Below, piece after piece: positions 48,654 through 60,052 of a DNA stretch of 64,000 nucleotides (position 1 is its first letter; each line of letters opens with the position of its first letter). Position numbers and translations under genes: made by a program. Under the pieces are notes generated by a model. It saw only the letters and a list, made by a program, of their open reading frames with translations, ran no database searches and was not told where the DNA came from. Source of the DNA: Blepharisma japonicum (taxonomy: Eukaryota; Ciliophora; Heterotrichea; Heterotrichida; Blepharismidae); assembly GCA_949751835.1 (NCBI GenBank), contig CATKHK010000065.1, forward strand, positions 62,001 to 126,000. Direction: 5' to 3'.

Positions 48654-49181
48654 ATGGCTAGAGCAGCACCAAAATCAAAACAAACAAGCAAAGCAGCAGC
48701 AAAGAGAGCAGCACCAAAGAAGGTCATTACCAAAAAGGCAGCAGCACCTAAAAAGGCAGTTGCCAAAAAGCCAGTCGCCAAGCCTAAGGTTGAAGAAAAG
48801 AAGGTAGAAGTTGCAGCAAAACCAGCCCCAGCTCCAGTTTCAAAGAAAGCTCCAAAGAAAACTGCACCTAAGAAAGCGCCAAAAGTAGCACCAAAAAAGA
48901 CTGTACCTAAATCACCAAAATCTCCAAAGTCACCAAAGTCTCCTAAGGTTGAGGCAGTCCCAGAGCCTGCACCTGTTGAAGAAAAAAAGACACCAGCTAA
49001 GTCTGTTGACAAATCTCCTAAACCAAGTGCTAAAAAATCAGGGCCTACTCCTAAGAAAACTACAACTCCAAAGAAATCCCCAGCGAAGACACCTAAAAAG
49101 ACTCCTGGGAAATCAGCAAGCAAAGCTTCAGCTTCTAAAAGTGTTAAATCATCAGGAAAGGCGATATCCCGCAAAAAATAA
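48654..49181 (+). CDS. Histone H1-like Lys/Ala/Pro-rich protein
   Basis: 175 aa from ATG 48654 (MARAAPKSKQTSKAAAKRA) to TAA. Composition is almost wholly Lys, Ala, Pro, Ser and Thr, with SPK/TPKK motifs (a run of four SPK units near the middle, and TPKKSPAKTPKKTPGK later), the DNA-binding and CDK-target motifs of linker-histone tails. No winged-helix globular domain is present, as in known ciliate macronuclear H1. It should bind linker DNA in macronuclear chromatin, and phosphorylation of SPK/TPK sites is expected from the family. The upstream in-frame ATG at 48471 is rejected because the 61 added residues are of unrelated composition. Confidence 0.85.
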   Translation: MARAAPKSKQTSKAAAKRAAPKKVITKKAAAPKKAVAKKPVAKPKVEEKKVEVAAKPAPAPVSKKAPKKTAPKKAPKVAPKKTVPKSPKSPKSPKSPKVEAVPEPAPVEEKKTPAKSVDKSPKPSAKKSGPTPKKTTTPKKSPAKTPKKTPGKSASKASASKSVKSSGKAISRKK

Positions 49182-50285
49182 ACTGCCTAAATAATAAACT
49201 TTCCATTTTATAATTTGTAAATTATGACGAATAGGTGTCATCCATTTTAAACATGCGTTTTAACTTTCGTAAGATAAAATTAAATTAATACCATGAAATA
49301 GAGAAATCTTCGGCTCTTATAACGCCACAGAAGCATAATAAGTATATAAAACTTGCCAATGCTTTTATGATCCTAAATTCTAAAATTGAAACCTTAGGTT
49401 AAATTATGACAAGAGTCATTGCATATTAGTATTCACTTAAATTAAATGCAATAGGCTTATTTTATGCAGGGCAAGCTTTCGTTTCAAAATTATTTTGCAA
49501 GTTTAAGGAAGCTAGTATTTAGATGGCAAGTGATTAACACTATAAAATAAAAAATTATATCAAAGGGTGACTCATTTTACGAGGTTGTTAATGGCTCATA
49601 CTTAAAAAAATTTGTAATCGAGTTATTTTTAGTGGATGGATAGATTTCCAACCAAACAATGCCAATTTTGCTTATAATGAGTAGCGCTATAAAAGTTAAA
49701 GTTCGTATCAAAGGGTATTATTATTATTATTATTTGGGGAGCTGCTGATGGCTATCATATGTTTAAAAATTAAAAGTTTGTAATCGAGTTGTGTTTTGGC
49801 AAAAGGATATTTTTCAACGAAGCAATGATAATTTGCTTATGAAGAGTGACAATATAACACCAAAGTTTGTATCGAGGAATGATCGCTGTTTGAGGAGTTG
49901 CTAAATAAAGAAGTCTATAAAGTGGTATAGGCCTAACTGTCTTTTAATCTTTTAAACAAAAATTCCAGCATTTGCTATACATTCATTAAATAGTTATTCT
50001 ATGAACTATTTGAATTAGATTTTATTTAAGGTGAGAAAATTAAGAATAGCAAAATTATGTTAAGTATTTGATTTGTTTTATGAAGAGTGATGTGTGATCA
50101 GTAATGGGTCGGTGGGAAAATTCGAGCAAAGGACTGCAGGGCAATAATTTGCATATATATTATATCTATATTCAGTTTTATATGCTTATACTAATATTAA
50201 AAGCTTCGATTTAAGGGACAATTTTTTAACTTATATCATTTTATACATTCAAATATTAATGGAAAATAAATATCTTAGATTAATT
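49182..50285. other. Large intergenic space holding the tandem repeat
   Basis: 1,104 bp between the 3' ends of the H1-like gene (plus) and RING copy 2 (minus). Apart from the tandem repeat at 49558-49910 nothing is recognised. It is the longest gene-free stretch inside the kelch/RING island and lies near its axis of symmetry. Confidence 0.5.
49558..49910. repeat. Decayed tandem repeat, ~150-160 bp unit, about 2.3 copies
   Basis: Unit 1 starts at 49558 (TATCAAAGGGT), unit 2 at 49706 (TATCAAAGGGTATTATTATT) and a partial unit 3 at 49870 (TATCGAGGAATGATC). Matching internal blocks in order: GAGGTTGTTAATGGCT / GAGCTGCTGATGGCTATC / GAGGAGTTGCTAA; TTTGTAATCGAGTT in units 1 and 2; TTTCCAACCAAACAATG / TTTTCAACGAAGCAATG; TTTGCTTATAATGAGTAG / TTTGCTTATGAAGAGTGA. 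Unit 2 has an ATT microsatellite insertion. No coding capacity is evident. Confidence 0.75.
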
Positions 50286-51929
50286 TTACTTCTTTTCATT
50301 GGCAATTTCTGATTCTGAGTCTGACTCTGAGTCTGAGTCTGATTCTGATTCCTTACTTTTAAATATCGGTATACGCTTGTTTATGTTTGTAGCATTCTTT
50401 TCGTTTTCAACCTTGTTTTCGTTTTCAACCTTCTTATCAAATTCTATTGCTTTTTTTTCCTCTTGCTCTTTAAATTCTTTTGAATTGCTTACTGAATTTC
50501 CAGTTTCTCCCTTAATTTGCTTTCCTCCATTTTCTTGATCTTTAACTTCATCAATTTTCTTATCTTTTACTTGCTTTTCTAAAAGGACAATTTCTTTCTG
50601 ATCGATTGGCTTGCTAGAATTTACAACCTCAGCAGGATTATTTTGATCATTGCTCTTTTTATCAGAGGAACCTCTTGAAGGTGTTGAATCTTCAACACTT
50701 TGATCCTTATCCTGTATTAGTTTCTGCTTGCATACTGGGCATGAGCCATTTGACTCACATCATCTATCAATGCATTTTAAATGGAAAATATGTTTGCAAT
50801 TTAGCATTCTCGCCTTTTCTCAGTTTTCAAATGCCATGGAGCAAAAAGAGCAAATGCTAAACTCTTTTCCAAAAATAGCCCATTGCATTTCAGGGAAGTA
50901 ATCATCCATTTCAAAGCCAGTTAAACATCTTTCCTTTTCTTTAACTATTCTTGCCTCATTTTCTTCCTTAACCTGCTTGCAGCCTTTCCTGCATACACAG
51001 AAAACCAATCCTAGAAATGGAAGGCCAACACAGACGCAGAGTGGAACAAGTCATGTAGCTATAAAACTAGAGCTGTCTGAACTCTTCCTTTCGATTATTA
51101 TACTGAATGTACAATTATCATCAATTTTTGGACAATGAACTCCATACATTAAGTAATCTATATCATTCTCAACTCCCTTCTTGATAGTATCATTTTTCTT
51201 AAATGCTAATGTGAAATTATTTGCAAATACACCTGGCAAGTATCCTTTTATATTAGAATTCTTAGATAAATTTTGAAAATATAACTCTGGCTCTCCTAAT
51301 CTTCTGTCCAGTTTTATAGTGTAGTCTTTGCCCCAAGTGTCATAATAAAAGAAGCTTCAATTATCCGATTTTAGTGTAACTGTTTTATTTTCTCCATCTT
51401 TTGTTTCATTCAAATGGGTATCACATAGCCTTCCTAAATACTCTCTAGAATCGCAATAGCAACTTCCATTTTTGCATTCTTTCGCATTCTTACTACATTC
51501 AGGATAACAATCAACAGTCTCATTTTTAGTGCTATTTGTAATCCAATACGTAACTGGCAGATACTCTGAATAAACTCCAATATTTCAGACATCTCCATCT
51601 TTTAGTTTGCTCTTAGGAAGAGTTATCAAGCTTGAAGTCTGATTTCTACTTCATGCTTCAAAATCGTTATAGTCTGCATCATAATCATAGGTGCCATTTA
51701 TTTCATTGAAACTAAAGCTTGGATTTATAGTTTTTTTCATTAGAAGTAGCATAGGAACTTGCTTATCTTTTGTTGATAATTCTATTAAAATGTCACTTTT
51801 CCAAAAGAGAGTGCTGTTATCAATTGGCAATTGAGTAAAAAACATCGTGGAATCTTGCGTAACTTGCTCCCTGGCAGCTATTCTTGCAATCAGAAGAATT
51901 TCTACCAATTTGACAAAATTATAGAACAT
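50286..51929 (-). CDS. Membrane RING-H2 E3-like protein, copy 2
   Basis: 547 aa from ATG 51929 (MFYNFVKLVEILLIARIAA, signal-like) to TAA 50288-50286, open with TGA as Trp. The ectodomain is clearly homologous to copy 1 (SDILIELSTKDKQVPMLLLM; YDYDADYNDFEAW; EGF-like CYPECSKNAKEC and CYCDS). A membrane span lies at ~288-312 (TWLVPLCVCVGLPFLGLVF) next to a basic Cys-rich juxtamembrane stretch. The RING-H2 is at ~360-403: CSFCSMAF, CKHIFHLKC, IDRWCE (Trp = TGA), CPVCKQ. The long Lys/Glu tail ends in alternating Ser-Asp/Ser-Glu. It lies in opposite orientation to copy 1. Expected function is ubiquitin transfer at an endomembrane; substrates unknown. Confidence 0.9.
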
Positions 51930-52374
51930 ATTTATTACAAAATATCCTGGATTGCACAGTTATCTATTCATGAAAAAGATGTCCATCCCAATTAAATAAA
52001 GCTAAGAGCGAGTGAAGACTTTCATTTGAATTGATGATGGAGTCGCAACAAAGACTTAAAAATTTCAAGCATTAAGGAAAAGTTATTAAATCCCTTAAAA
52101 AACTTATAAAATATTCCATAAATACTCATATATAAAGAACCATAATAATGCATTTAAGATACTTTGCACGAATTAGAGAATAAATGCGTGCAATTATGCT
52201 TTGGGCTAGAATCCAGCCATCTATAAATAATAGGTTATTATAAAAAAATATCAATTTATATCCAGAGGAGTGATTAATAAAAAATTAGATTCTATTTGCA
52301 AGTTTAAACATTTGATAGAAATTAAAGAAAAAAATTAATTCAGCTTCGAAGAAACTCAGATGAATATCATTTGA
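51930..52374. other. Intergenic, AT-rich
   Basis: 445 bp upstream of RING copy 2 and downstream of kelch copy 3; no supported feature. Confidence 0.4.
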
Positions 52375-53718
52375 TTACGAAATGCTGATCTTTCTATCCA
52401 AAATTAGTTTCTTTGTTTCCAAATCAAATCTGTAAAAAATAGTATTATCATACGATGCTGCTCCCACAAAGATTGAATTATTATTATAAGTTCTGGAAGA
52501 CATTAAGCCAATTATTGGATTTGAAATGCTAATTTCATTTCAATTATATTCATCAAGAAGCTCGCTTTCATATGTCTTATCACAAGAGTTGAAAACATAG
52601 GCTCTTCCTTTTGCTGATATTAAAACTTTGTTATAGCTTAAATTAAAAGTGAGCACTTTCGAATAACTGTTTAATTGGATGTCATACTTATATAGACTGT
52701 CATGATTACTACCAGAAACTAATATGCTTTCTTTGAAAGCCAAGCAAGAGCAGAAAGGAGAATTTTTAGGCATTGAACAAAGTTTACTTCATTTTTCTCG
52801 TTTTAAATCAAACTTTTCCACAGAGTCCAAATCTTTAGTTCCAAATCCACCGAAAACGTAAACATTATCGTCAAAATATATGGACCCGCACATAAATCGA
52901 GGTTGTCCTGATTTTAATATTTTTACATCAAATTGAGAATTAATTATGCATGTTGTCCCTCTTGCAGGATATTCATTTCCAAAACAAAATAACTCACCAT
53001 CAGGAAGCTGCGTAATGCACGTTCCTATTGAAAGCTGTTTTTGAAAGTTAATCGTTCTAAATTCTTGTGTTTTGGTTTCTGTGTCATATATTATAAAATT
53101 TCCTTCATCGCAAAGATCTTTAGGAAATAAATATAGTTGCTTATTTTTATAAATATCAAAACTTCTTTTTTTATGAACCAGTTTTTTCAATAAATTTTCA
53201 AACTTCTCAAAAATTTTGAACTGACTAAAATAAACATTAAGTAAATTCTTAACATCTGAATAACTATTCATAAATAACTCAAAATTTCTATAGCTTTGAA
53301 GATAATTTCTAATCGTTTGGCACTCTGCTTTCAAAGATGCAATTAAATAATGGATTTTATCAATCTCTGATCATTTTTCAATAAATTCATCATAGCAAGA
53401 GAATGTTAAACAGAACTGCTTATCAGTGAAACAATAAAACTTCCCTATTAGCTGATTGAATTCTTTTTTCAAATTATTAATTTCATAAATATTTTTTGCC
53501 ATTTCCTCTAAAAATTTATCTACTAGATGCTGTGCAATTTGTTCATCCTGTAAAATTGAATCATTTCTTTTATCAAAATATTGGCAAGTGGCTTTTATTG
53601 TTTCAAATAATGCATTTTTATCAGTTTTACTCCAATTTTGAGGTATTAGATCTTGATTTCTCTTTTCACTACAAGAGTTTAAATGACTTAATTCATAGAA
53701 AAGATGCTCATTTTCCAT
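52375..53718 (-). CDS. Kelch protein, diverged copy 3
   Basis: 447 aa from ATG 53718 (MENEHLFYELSHLNSCSEKR) to TAA 52377-52375, continuous through TGA codons. A coiled-coil N-terminal half (DEQIAQHLVDKFLEEMAKNI) is followed by kelch-like repeats that align with copies 1 and 2 (GTCITQLPDGELFCFGNE; CGSIYFDDNVYVFGGFGT; CSMPKNSPFCSCLAFKE; KAYVFNSC-like block with TYESELLDEYNW). The N-terminal Cys/His finger of the plus-strand copies is absent, so the protein is ~100 residues shorter. It runs opposite to copies 1 and 2. Probably the same propeller role; loss of the finger suggests a changed partner. Confidence 0.82.
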
Positions 53719-54048
53719 TTTGATTTATTTAAGAAATATGTATAAACATATGCCACTTAAAATAAGCTGATTAATAATTCTAATACCCATTCCAAAATTC
53801 TTCTTTTTTTTATGAGGTTTTATAAAAGACTTAAATATTAAAGATTGATTATTAGTATCAATTTAGCATATAAATATTAATATTAAAGGAGATGTTTTTT
53901 TAGAGTGAACTACTTTCATTCAATTTAAAATTATAAAAACGTTTGCCAGAATGAATGTGAGCTCCTCTTTCATTAAAGATTATCAGGCTTCCTAAAGTCT
54001 TCTATTGATATTTATTTCCAAGCATGGACATCTCCACCTTTGATTCAT

Positions 54049-54417
54049 CTAAAATAAATTCAATCTCTCTAATTTTATGAAAATCTTTATTGTATTTTCT
54101 TCAAAATCGTAAGAATGTCTAAAGAAAGACTCTATATCCTGAAATCAAAATATTAACTTTAAAAATAGACTCGATCAATACAACCAATTGCTGATTTGAA
54201 CTAATTAATATTATTTGAGTTCAAAATCAAAATGTTCTAATAGATTTAAAGATTTCTTGAATAGTCTATTCTTCAAAGGAATAATATATAGATCATTTGC
54301 TGGAAAATCCAAGGAAATAATACATGTAATTTCATTAAACTTATGATCAATTGCACTAATTAAAATATTATTCTGTCTCCCAAATATTAAATGAAAGTAA
54401 TTAGTTTCTTTAATTTT
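54049..54417 (-). pseudogene. Coding-like fragments, probable gene relic
   Basis: Two minus-strand stretches look like protein but lack starts and are closed by TAA/TAG: 54417-54211 (KIKETNYFHLIFGRQNNILI ... EHFDFELK, stop) and about 54200-54049 (ISNWLYWSSLFLKLIF, DIESFFRHSYDFEEN, stop; one W is TGA). No normal short intron links them to each other or to the small ORF upstream at 54482-54772. A decayed gene, or a real gene with an indel in this sequence, would both fit. Confidence 0.4.
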
Positions 54418-54481
54418 CTATAGGAGTGTAATTTTTGAAAAGATTTTTCAAAATAGGTTCTGCTTCCTGAGAACAATAATT

Positions 54482-54772
54482 TTATATAAGTGTCCCTAAA
54501 ATTAGATAAGAAACACCAATTCCACTTCCAACTAGCAAATAAGCACCTACTTTTTTCCCCAAAGGCAATTTATAAATTTTTTTAGAGCTAAGAGCTGTGA
54601 TAGTTAAATACATAACTGGAAGCTGAGAAAGATTTTGCATTCATCAGCCTTTGTTATAAGCCTTTTGAAGTATATCATATTCTTCCGCTTCTAAGTCTTC
54701 AGAATCTTTAAATGTTCGTAGTTGTGATCGTATTAATTCACCTGAGAAAAGAAAGTCGACCACCCAATTCAT
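54482..54772 (-). CDS. Small membrane protein, possibly 5' part of a broken gene
   Basis: 96 codons from ATG 54772 (MNWVVDFLFSGELIRSQLRT), through TGATGA (read WW), to TAA 54484-54482. The last ~45 residues are hydrophobic with two likely membrane segments around a basic turn (LPVMYLTITALSSKKIYKLP; VGAYLLVGSGIGVSYLILG). The same frame stays open for 23 codons past the TAA (EAEPILKNLFKNYTPIEN), and coding-like fragments follow. It may therefore be the start of a longer gene that is broken or wrongly sequenced rather than a complete small protein. Confidence 0.45.
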
Positions 54773-55087
54773 TTTATTAAATCATAAACTTTTGGCAAAT
54801 CGAATAAATAGTAGCAATAAGTAAATTATTTATTTGATACAACACGAATTTAAAAACTAACTCCCACTTGAGCCTATTAATATTAAATATCTCGCGTTAA
54901 ACTAGAGTCATACAATCATGAAAAGGAGTGTCAAGTTCTAAAGCTTGAGGTGATAATTATTTGATTGAATTGTTATTTTTATTAGAAACTTTTTCTTATA
55001 AATTATTATTCGAATTAGATCAGCAAAATCTACAAATTATAAGATAATTTCAATTAGAATTGTTATATAGCTAATCATGCAATTTTT
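54773..55087. other. Intergenic, AT-rich
   Basis: 315 bp; no feature recognised. Confidence 0.4.
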
Positions 55088-55486
55088 CTAATGCCTCGTC
55101 GATAAATAATTAACAGCATCTTCAATATTGTCAAATTTTTTTGCTGCTATTTGAGCATTAATTGGGGAATATCCCATATTCTCTAATTCTTCTTTAAGTC
55201 TTATTTTATCAATGCTATTAAGTGATCTTTGCTGATTATTTGCGTTAGGATATGGGGGTCCTCTTGGAGCTTGATTTTGGGCTGGCCTTTGATTATAGTT
55301 AGGGATAGATTGGGTAGGTGGAATAATAGGAATCGGTGGTGGGGAAGTTAAATCTAGATCTACTTGAATTCTAACATCATATTGCATTAATTGTGCAGCT
55401 AGCTGATTGGCTTCTACTATGCTACCCTGGTTTATAGCTTTTTCGAAGGCTTGACACAATGCTTTTTCCCATTCTATGTTGTCCAT
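55088..55486 (-). CDS. Small UBA-domain protein
   Basis: 132 aa from ATG 55486 (MDNIEWEKALCQAFEKAINQ). The C-terminal ~42 residues are a UBA-type three-helix motif (KEELENMGYSPINAQIAAKK, then FDNIEDAVNYL), with the MGY/F loop typical of ubiquitin-associated domains. A Pro/Gln/Asn-rich linker (SPPPIPIIPPTQSIP) joins it to a short N-terminal helix. UBA domains bind ubiquitin or polyubiquitin, so it may act as a shuttle or adaptor, but there is no UBL domain as in classical shuttles. No TGA, no visible intron. Confidence 0.78.
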   Translation of the reverse strand: MDNIEWEKALCQAFEKAINQGSIVEANQLAAQLMQYDVRIQVDLDLTSPPPIPIIPPTQSIPNYNQRPAQNQAPRGPPYPNANNQQRSLNSIDKIRLKEELENMGYSPINAQIAAKKFDNIEDAVNYLSTRH

Positions 55487-56228
55487 TTTAATTAATATAA
55501 CTTTTTAGTTAATAAGTAAATATAAGATAATTGTGAATATCAATAAACTTCTTGATGATATAGATTTTGGTATTTTTGTATTATTTAATTAAAATTTTTA
55601 TAATTTATTTAAAAGAACCATTTTTTATAAATGATTTCGCCAATTTCTATCCTGACTATTAAAATGGATTTTATAGATATAATAATCAGCATAAACCAAA
55701 ATTTTATTAGAAACCCAAAAAAAAAAGAAATATATAGTTGAAATTATGAGTTATTGCTCAAAATTAAAACATAAATGATTGAGCAATGGCACTTGGTATC
55801 AGAACAAGCGCCTCCTTTAATAAAGAAATATCAAATCAAAATCAATCATTATAAGTGCTATAATTTAAAATTAGAGTAAATAAATTATGTTTAAAAAATC
55901 AAGAATGCTGAGAGGGTGAAATTTAAATTAATTTTTAATTTTTTCAATATTAAAATTCAGGATGAGTGCAAATAATTCGTAAATAAACAAATTTCTTTAA
56001 TAAATCTATAAAAAAATTTTGTAAAAGCAAATTTTATTCGCTATTTGCGCTAAATAAATTCTATTTAAAAGATCATAAGCAACTTTAATAATTTCATATT
56101 TTATTTTCTTTATGCTGCTTAAGTTTCCAAGGTAATTTATTATTTTATATAATAAATTAAATAACTAAATGATGTCTAAGCTCATATAAAGCGCTGTATA
56201 ATTGTCTGATAAAGCAAATTCAAAAAGA
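55487..56228. other. Intergenic, AT-rich
   Basis: 742 bp, very AT-rich, no supported frame. The T-run at 56222-56226 (AAAAA on plus) lies just past the tRNA 3' end and can serve as its Pol III terminator. Confidence 0.45.
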
Positions 56229-56300
56229 TGGATTAACCGGGGATTGAACCCGGGGCCTTCTACTTGCGAAGCAGATGTGATACCACTTCACCATTAACCC
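56229..56300 (-). tRNA. tRNA-Ala (anticodon CGC)
   Basis: A 72-nt cloverleaf folds without mismatch. Acceptor GGGTTAA/TTAATCC with the alanine-identity pair G3:U70; D stem GTGA/TCAC; anticodon stem TCTGC/GTAGA (one G:U) with loop TTCGCAA, anticodon CGC; 5-nt variable loop; T stem CCGGG/CCCGG with loop TTCAATC; discriminator A73. No intron. CCA is not encoded. A T5 run six bases after the 3' end on the coding strand is a normal RNA polymerase III terminator. It reads codon GCG. Confidence 0.95.
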
Positions 56301-56458
56301 ATTGATAACTATAATAATTTTTCATCACTTTTATATTCATTAAGTGTTTATTTTAGCTGAACTCTGTTTAAAAGCTATTTAAATCGCATTATTTTTATAA
56401 ATTGAAGCCACATATATTATGAAAATAAAGCAAATCATGTTTGTCTTATTATTTCAAT

Positions 56459-56896
56459 CTAATTGTTTTCTTCTTCTTTTGGCTGCCCAACAATAGACTT
56501 TTTTATTTGGTGCTTTATAAAATAACTTCCTTTTTTTTGAATTTGCTGCCTTCGCTTTAGTCCTTTTAGCTCAACTTCTTTTCTATTGCACTTATCTTTA
56601 ATTTCTTCCACCTCTTTAGCTAATTTAGCTTTGCGAACTTTTTGCACCATTATTGCTTCTCTAAGCTCATATAACTTTAGCTGAAGCGTAGTCAAAAGCT
56701 CAGGCAAATCGATTTCAGGCTCTGGAAGCAACAAAGAAGGAATATTCCGTTTTATTGAATCATTTTCTATTTTCAGCTCCTCCACACGTGATTTAGCTTC
56801 TCTAAGATCTAAACTAGCAAGAATTAACGCTTTGTGTAAAATTTTTTGCTCTTCTTCCAATGAATCGATATTTTTTGGGTTTTGCAATTTTATCAT
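56459..56896 (-). CDS. Short coiled-coil protein
   Basis: 145 aa from ATG 56896 (MIKLQNPKNIDSLEEEQKIL). Two coiled-coil segments are separated by a Pro/Leu hinge (IPSLLLPEPEIDLPELL), and the C terminus is basic. No TGA. Such small hinged coiled coils occur among axonemal and basal-body proteins, but no family was recognised. Confidence 0.65.
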   Translation of the reverse strand: MIKLQNPKNIDSLEEEQKILHKALILASLDLREAKSRVEELKIENDSIKRNIPSLLLPEPEIDLPELLTTLQLKLYELREAIMVQKVRKAKLAKEVEEIKDKCNRKEVELKGLKRRQQIQKKGSYFIKHQIKKSIVGQPKEEENN

Positions 56897-56969
56897 ATTT
56901 AATATAAAATAGACGAATCATTTTCTAAAATCAATTATTTATAAACTATAAAATCATGCAACTAATAAA

Positions 56970-58315
<1,346 letters not shown>

Positions 58316-58485
58316 TTCAATAGATTAATGAATTATATTTTAGCAAGCCTATATATTGATTGAAATTATATAAATGCTGATTCAAATATTTCTTTTAATT
58401 TTTTATTCATTCAGGTCAGGTATTTATGATCTTTTAAATGACCTATAGTAGCAATTTATGAAGAGACAATGTTAAAAGCTTATCA

Positions 58486-59929
58486 TTAATCATCATCAGA
58501 GGACCACTCTCTACTTTCATTTTCTTGGTTACCATATTTAGCATCAGCTAATGTCTGTGGTTTTGCTACACTTCCAGAAACTGGTGGTTCATGGATTTCT
58601 TTGAATCTTCTTTGAATTTGCTCTTTAAGCTGTGCAAAAGGATCTTTGGATTTGAAACCACCTAGTCCTGGTTTTCCAACATCAGGCTTTGTATCGTTGA
58701 TAACTGTCTTTTTGAGTCTTGCCAGAGGATTCTCGGTTCTGAGATCGTCAAGCATTTTGCTACGAGCATTTTCGTTAGGGTGTGATGGAATCGGTACGTC
58801 TTTTGGAGGAGGTGGGACACTAGAAACTGATGAAATAACAGAGCGTGGAGGTGGTGGAGGTGGAGGGGGTGGTGGTGGTGGAGGAGCGGTTCTTGGTTTA
58901 GATTGGGCAGGTTGTGCTGGAGGCGGTGGAGGTGGCGGAGGAGGTGGTGGTGGAGGTGGCTGAGTTCTTGGGGCTGGCTGAGTAGAAGGCTTAGGTGACG
59001 ATGATCCAGGAAGGCTTGGCAGCGGAGGCAAGTTTTCTGTTTTCGGCAGGCTTGGTAAAGGCTTAGAGCTATCCCCTAAGTTCGGAAGTGAAGGTAATGC
59101 TCCTACTTTTTTAGTTGGCTGGAAAATGAAGTTATCCTCTTCAAGGTCTTCATCCCAGTCAAGATTTGCAATTCCAGCAATATTCAACTGTGAAGGCATT
59201 TCCATTTTAGGTGTTGGGTCACTTTCAGGGACAAAATCAAACTTTTTTTCTTGATATTCTAATGAATTTGTAGAGTTTCGGAGAGTTGATGGTGCATCTG
59301 GCAGCGAAAAAGACTGAGCAATAGATGGCCTTACCAGCGGCTTTTCAACTTGCATTTCTTGCTCTTCCATTTGATAAGGATTATCTTTTGACCCAAATAA
59401 GAGGAGACTTGTTGCAAAGGCCAAAGTCTCAGGATAGTCTCCAAGGCCCATTTCTTCGTGCTTTTGAGGCTTATCAAGCATTGATGGTGTCGGAATATCC
59501 ATTGAGGTATAGAGTTCATATAACATTTTAACATCTGATACATGTGAAACTGGTGCTCTTCCTGGATGCTGGATTTCATGGACTGTGGGGTGGAATTTGG
59601 ACATTGGCTTCTGAGGAGGCAGCAATTGATCATCATGTCTGTCAATTTTTGGGAAAAGAGATGTTGATTGGATTGTGAGTGCGCGGGTTGCTCCAGCAAT
59701 AACGTCTACTTTAGATTTGGCAGCTGCAACCCTTTGAGTAATTCCATCTACCCTTGCTCTGCATTCTTTGACCTAAATAAACCTTACTCTTCCTGTGACT
59801 GAGTCCATGGTTTTGTTGAACATGTCATCTAAGTACTCAAGAACCCCAACTATTCTCTCGTAACTTTCAAATTGGTATAAATCTGTCGGAAGGACTAAAA
59901 TAGAACTCACTGGGAACAACGCTCGACAT
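58486..59929 (-). CDS. WASHC1: WASH complex subunit 1 (Arp2/3 activator); two tiny introns
   Basis: Exons (minus) 59911-59929, 59788-59894 and 58486-59772; introns GTGAGTTCTATTTTAG (16 nt) and GTAAGGTTTATTTAG (15 nt). Product 470 aa, MSSVVPILPTDLYQFESYER. Residues ~20-110 match the WASH homology N terminus (VLEYLDDMFNKTMDSV, then RVKECRARVDGITQRVAAAK). A long acidic/Ser linker follows, then two pure proline tracts of 13-14 residues, a WH2-like motif (ARSKMLDDLRTENPLARLKK), and the acidic terminus ending EWSSDDD with the Trp that contacts Arp2/3. WASH nucleates branched actin on endosomes for cargo retrieval; in ciliates and amoebae it serves phagosome recycling. The VCA order is complete. Confidence 0.9.
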
Positions 59930-60052
59930 ATTTATTGCACCAAGAATTAGCAATAATCTAGTTTAAAATTCAAATAAACTTGTTCTTTTGTTTTTTAAAG
60001 TAGCTATTACACTATTCTGAGCCCATTTTAGCATTAATCATGTAAATTACAA

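Noticed and set aside
48593-49174. 193-aa minus-strand frame opposite the H1-like gene
   Set aside because: Its Gly/Phe/Ala/Leu-rich composition is just the complement of Lys/Ala/Pro repeats.
58646-58963. Glycine-rich plus-strand frame
   Set aside because: Complement of the polyproline tracts of the WASH gene.
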